Shown: in pieces, positions 14,582-20,799 of the stretch
Position numbering within the stretch: the first letter of the stretch is position 1
Layout of the letters: every line of letters begins with the position of its first letter
Assembly: GCA_030040495.1 (NCBI GenBank)
Contig: JASHTP010000035.1
Coordinates: forward strand, 1-20,799
Reading direction: 5' to 3'
Length of the DNA stretch: 20,799 nucleotides
Source: Alphaproteobacteria bacterium
Lineage (GTDB): Bacteria > Pseudomonadota > Alphaproteobacteria > ATCC43930 > CGMCC-115725
Made by a program: the position numbers and the translations under genes
Notes under the pieces: generated by a model
The model's database searches: none
The model's input: only the letters and a program-made list of their open reading frames with translations
Told to the model about the DNA's origin: nothing

Positions 14582-15772
14582 TCACCCCGCTTCCCGCCAA
14601 GCCGCCGCAGCTTCGAGGCGCCGCGGTCCCGGCCGGCTCAATGCCGTCACCAGCTCGTCCAGGCTCTCCAGATTGTGCACCGGACGGAACTCGTCCACAT
14701 GCGGCAGGATCGCCTTCATGCCCAATGATTTTGGCGCGAAACCCTCGTAACGCAACAGCGGGTTCAGCCAGATCAGCCGGCGGCAGGATTTGTGCAGCCG
14801 GTCCATCTCCGGGCCGATGCCGGCGCCGGCGTCGCGGTCGAGCCCGTCGGTGATGAGCAGCACCACCGCGCCCTGGCCGAGGACGCGGCGCGACCAGCGG
14901 TGGTTGAACTCGGTGAGGCACTGGCCGATGCGCGTGCCGCCCGACCAGTCCTCGACCGCGCCCGCCACCTTGTCGAGGGCGATGTCCACGTCCTTGTGGC
15001 GCAGGAAGCGGGTGATGTTGGTGAGCCTTGTGCCGAAGAGAAAGGTGTAAACCCGGTCGCGGTCGTTGGTGACGGCGTGCATGAAGTGGAGGAAGAGGCG
15101 GCTGTAGCGGCTCATCGAGCCGGAAATGTCGCAGAGCACGACGAGCGGCGGCGGCCGGCGCCGCCGGCGCTTGCGTTTGAGCGTCAGGAGATCGCCGGCG
15201 CGAAGCTGCGCCCGGAGCGTCGCGCGCATGTCGGTGCGCGCGCCGCGGGGATCGGCGGCGAAGCGGCGGGTGACGATGTCGGCGAGCGGCAGCACCATGC
15301 GGCGCAGCGCCGCCCGCGCCGCGGCGAGTTCCGCCGTCGACATCTTCTCGAAATCGGTCTTCTGCAGCAGCTCGCGCGCCGAGAAGGTCATGGTGGCGTC
15401 GACTTCGATCTCGGTCTCGCTCGGCCGGTCCTTGCCGCCGCTCTCGCCGGCATGGAGCGCCTCGGCGAGCCGCCGGCTCATCTCTTCGCCGGGCTCGCTA
15501 CCGCGGATCGCCGGCAGCATCAGCGCCATCATCTTCTCGAGCAGCTCGGGATTGCGCCAGAAGATGTGGAAGGCCTGGTCGAAGAGCTCGCGCTGGTCCC
15601 TGCGGTTGACGAAGACGGCGTGCAGCGCCCAGTAGAAATCGCTGCGGTCGCCGATGCCGACGGCGCGCACCGCCTCGACCGCCGCCAGCACCTTGCCGGG
15701 GCCGATCGGCAGGCCCGCCGCGCGCAAGGTGCGCGCGAAATACATGATGTTGGCGAGGAGCCGGCCGGCCAT
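14582..15772 (-). CDS. coxE: VWA domain-containing protein, CoxE-like
   Basis: A 396-residue protein. The N-terminal half is helical and shows the CoxE-family region MAGRLLANIMYFARTLRAAG and FYWALHAVFVNRRDQRELFD. A basic stretch (LKRKRRRRRPPP, about 198-209) leads into a von Willebrand A domain with a complete metal-ion adhesion site: DISGS (215-219), Thr280 in WSGGTRIG and Asp309 in LLITDGLDRD. CoxE works with the CoxD MoxR-type ATPase in maturation of the molybdenum hydroxylase. The ATG shares one base with the coxD stop (TGATG), a sign of translational coupling. The open frame extends further upstream but overlaps coxD with no homology, so the start at 15772 is preferred. It lies 4 bp before the XdhC N-domain gene. 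Confidence 0.9.
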   Translation of the reverse strand: MAGRLLANIMYFARTLRAAGLPIGPGKVLAAVEAVRAVGIGDRSDFYWALHAVFVNRRDQRELFDQAFHIFWRNPELLEKMMALMLPAIRGSEPGEEMSRRLAEALHAGESGGKDRPSETEIEVDATMTFSARELLQKTDFEKMSTAELAAARAALRRMVLPLADIVTRRFAADPRGARTDMRATLRAQLRAGDLLTLKRKRRRRRPPPLVVLCDISGSMSRYSRLFLHFMHAVTNDRDRVYTFLFGTRLTNITRFLRHKDVDIALDKVAGAVEDWSGGTRIGQCLTEFNHRWSRRVLGQGAVVLLITDGLDRDAGAGIGPEMDRLHKSCRRLIWLNPLLRYEGFAPKSLGMKAILPHVDEFRPVHNLESLDELVTALSRPGPRRLEAAAAWREAG

Positions 15773-16686
15773 CAGCTCGCCTGGGCGAGCTCCTGCTTCA
15801 CCTGGGTGAGCAGGCGCTGCGCCTCCGAGCCCTGGATCTTGGCGATGTCGTCCTGATATTTGAGCAGCACGCCCAGCGTGTCGTTGATCGCCTCGGGGGT
15901 GAGCGCCAGCACGTCGAGCTGGGTCAGGGCATGCGCCCAGTCGATCGTCTCGGCGACGCCGGGCAGCTTGAAGAGATCGTTGGTGGCGCGCAGCTTTTGC
16001 ACGAAGGCGACGACCTCGCGCGAAAGCTGCTCGGCGGCGCCCGGCGCCTTCACCCGCAGGATCTCGAGCTCGCGCTCGGCGCCGGGATAGTCGACCCAGA
16101 AATAGAAGCAGCGCCGCTTCAGCGCGTCGTGGATCTCGCGCGTGCGGTTCGAGGTGATGACGACGATCGGCGGTTCCTTCGCCTTGACCGTGCCGATCTC
16201 GGGGATGGTGATCTGGAAATCGGAGAGCACTTCGAGGAGATAGGCCTCGAACGGTTCGTCGGTGCGGTCGATCTCGTCGATCAGCAGCACCGACGGCCCG
16301 GCGAGGTCCGGCTCCAGCGCCTGGAGCAGCGGGCGCTTGATGAGGAAACGATCGGAGAAGATCTCCTCTTCGACCGTGTCGCGGCTCTCGGCGCCGGTCT
16401 CGGCGAGGCGAATCTCGATCATCTGGCGCGAGTAGTTCCACTCATAGACCGCCGAGGCGACGTCGAGCCCCTCGTAACATTGCAGCCGGATCAGCCGGCG
16501 CCCCAGCGTCTCCGCCAGCACCTTGGCGATCTCGGTCTTGCCGACCCCGGCCTCGCCCTCGAGGAAGAGCGGGCGGTTCAGCGTGAGCGCGAGATAGGCC
16601 GCGGTGGCGAGGCTGCGATCACCGACATAGTTGCCGCGGCGCAGCAGCTCGAGCGTCGCGCCGACCGAAGCGGGTAGGGAGGTCAT
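15772..16686 (-). CDS. coxD: MoxR-family AAA+ ATPase, CoxD-like
   Basis: A 304-residue MoxR-type AAA+ ATPase. Walker A is GEAGVGKT (44-51), preceded by LALTLNRPLFLE; Walker B is LLIDEID (134-140) with the conserved RTDEPFEAYLLE after it; sensor 1 is in PIVVITSNRTREIHDALKRR. It probably forms a hexamer that remodels the molybdenum hydroxylase or inserts its active-site ligands. In the CO dehydrogenase system CoxD is needed to mature the Cu-S-Mo centre. Here the enzyme is form II, so the exact job is open. It is directly upstream of coxE. The upstream neighbour is the DUF559 gene rather than coxM. Confidence 0.92.
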   Translation of the reverse strand: MTSLPASVGATLELLRRGNYVGDRSLATAAYLALTLNRPLFLEGEAGVGKTEIAKVLAETLGRRLIRLQCYEGLDVASAVYEWNYSRQMIEIRLAETGAESRDTVEEEIFSDRFLIKRPLLQALEPDLAGPSVLLIDEIDRTDEPFEAYLLEVLSDFQITIPEIGTVKAKEPPIVVITSNRTREIHDALKRRCFYFWVDYPGAERELEILRVKAPGAAEQLSREVVAFVQKLRATNDLFKLPGVAETIDWAHALTQLDVLALTPEAINDTLGVLLKYQDDIAKIQGSEAQRLLTQVKQELAQAS

Positions 16687-16733
16687 CAGCGTCCGATCCG
16701 AAATTCCGGAGAGGTTCTAGGGGATAGGGCGCG

Positions 16734-17138
16734 TTATGGCAATTTCCCTCGCCCCTGCGTGGGAGGGGGAGGGGCCCGGCGCGCAGCGGCGGAAGGGTGA
16801 GGGGAGAGGTTAGAAAGCGCTTCGACGATGCGGGCGCAAACACCTTCCCGATTCTCCAGCGCGTCGTCGTTCCAGAAACTCAGCAGGTGAAATCCTTCAC
16901 GTTCCAGAAATCGCGCGCGTTCGTCTTCGTACTTCGTCGGGTTGGCGTGCTGGCCGCCATCGGTCTCGACGACAAGACGCGGGTGAAAGCAGTCGAAATC
17001 GACGATATAGCAGCCGACAGGCTCTTGGCGGCGAAACTTGAAGTCGGCAAGCTGGCGCGCGCGGAGCAGGCGCCACATGACCTTCTCCGCCTCGGTCATG
17101 TCGCGCCGCAAACGACGGGCGAGGTCAGAGCGCGACAT
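16734..17138 (-). CDS. DUF559 endonuclease-like protein
   Basis: A 134-residue protein of the DUF559 family, related to the Vsr/very-short-patch-repair and restriction-endonuclease fold. Characteristic blocks are MTEAEKVMWRLLRARQL (14-30), FRRQEPVGCYIVDFDCF (35-51), VVETDGGQH (56-64) and the FHLLSFWNDD segment (83-92). Asp48, Glu58 and Asp60 are plausible metal ligands. I chose the ATG at 17138, with GAGG a few bases upstream; a TTG directly before it would add one residue. The C-terminal LSPHPSAAARRAPPPPTQG is not protein-like: it is read out of the 60-bp palindromic repeat at 16745-16804, so the gene runs into the repeat. It separates coxM from coxD. Its biological role is unknown. Confidence 0.85.
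   Translation of the reverse strand: MSRSDLARRLRRDMTEAEKVMWRLLRARQLADFKFRRQEPVGCYIVDFDCFHPRLVVETDGGQHANPTKYEDERARFLEREGFHLLSFWNDDALENREGVCARIVEALSNLSPHPSAAARRAPPPPTQGRGKLP
16745..16804 (-). repeat. 60-bp palindromic repeat, copy 1 (inverted relative to copy 2)
   Basis: Read on the minus strand, this block starts CCCCTCACCCTTCCGCCG and ends GGGGCGAGGGA. It aligns without gaps to copy 2 (17142-17201) at 51 of 60 positions, in the opposite orientation. It contains an imperfect hairpin around CGCTGCGCG and a C/G-rich second arm. Elements of this type are abundant intergenic repeats in many GC-rich alphaproteobacteria. This copy supplies the 3' end of the DUF559 reading frame. Confidence 0.75.
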
Positions 17139-17141
17139 CAA

Positions 17142-17201
17142 CCCCTCACCCTCCCATCGCTGCGCGATGGGCCCCTCCCTCTCCCACAGAGGGGAGAGGG
17201 A
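17142..17201 (+). repeat. 60-bp palindromic repeat, copy 2
   Basis: This block starts CCCCTCACCCTCCCATCG and ends GGGGAGAGGGA. It folds into two stems: CCCATCGC/GCGATGGG with loop TGC, and CCCTCTCCC/GGGAGAGGG. It is the inverted partner of copy 1 and lies just upstream of the DUF559 start, between coxM and that gene. It could act as an mRNA-stabilising or attenuating structure after coxM as well as marking a mobile unit. Confidence 0.75.
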
Positions 17202-17222
17202 GTAGATCCACAGCCGCCGCTC

Positions 17223-18017
<795 letters not shown>

Positions 18018-18029
18018 GGCTTCGCTCCC

Positions 18030-20799
<2,770 letters not shown>

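Noticed and set aside
15773..16441. N-terminal extension of the CoxE frame
   Set aside because: Overlaps coxD, which has clear Walker motifs in its own frame. The CoxE family start is at 15772.
17142..17201. CRISPR or tandem repeat array
   Set aside because: Only two copies occur, in opposite orientation and over 300 bp apart, with a gene between them and no spacer pattern.

Overview
The window is GC-rich, tightly packed bacterial chromosome. The gene content points to an alphaproteobacterium: an XRE regulator of the type common in that class, a CbpA/CbpM pair, an Anbu-type proteasome homolog operon, a molybdenum hydroxylase (cox-like) operon, and C/G-rich palindromic intergenic repeats. I cannot name the genus. 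There are no rRNA or tRNA genes, no CRISPR array, and no recognisable transposase or phage gene.

Layout, left to right. (1) 1-436, minus: N-terminal part of an XRE-family regulator cut by the window edge. Next comes a roughly 360-bp gap holding a decayed N-terminus of an FAD-dependent oxidoreductase. (2) 794-3448, plus: an inositol-monophosphatase-family phosphatase, a DMT/EamA transporter and a short-chain dehydrogenase; the last two overlap by 4 bp. (3) 3474-7471, minus: a complete four-gene Anbu operon, transcribed in the order circularly permuted ATP-grasp, alpha-E protein, transglutaminase-like protease, Anbu peptidase. A single-domain response regulator starts divergently from it. (4) 8190-11662, plus: cbpA-cbpM (co-chaperone and its modulator) behind a good sigma70-like promoter, then a CopD-family membrane protein, a GST, a MaoC hydratase and a DUF2846 lipoprotein. 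(5) 11699-20799, minus: a small membrane protein behind an EcfG-like promoter, downstream of a long molybdenum hydroxylase operon. That operon runs coxS (partial), coxL, coxM, then a DUF559 endonuclease-like gene, coxD (MoxR ATPase), coxE (VWA), two halves of XdhC, and a molybdopterin-binding/MocA-like fusion.

How the genes fit together. In the molybdenum operon, S, L and M form the Fe-S/Mo/FAD enzyme. The XdhC-like proteins and the MocA-like fusion would make and load the sulfurated molybdopterin cytosine dinucleotide cofactor, and the MoxR/VWA pair would act as a maturation machine. CoxL has the form II motif AYRGAGR, and the gene order is S-L-M, so CO dehydrogenase activity should not be assumed. 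The DUF559 gene is bracketed by two 60-bp inverted repeats and separates coxM from coxD, which looks like an insertion of a repeat-bounded cassette.

The best candidates for poorly described biology are the Anbu/ATP-grasp/alpha-E/transglutaminase operon, whose substrate is unknown, and the repeat-flanked DUF559 cassette. The rest looks like ordinary core or metabolic content.
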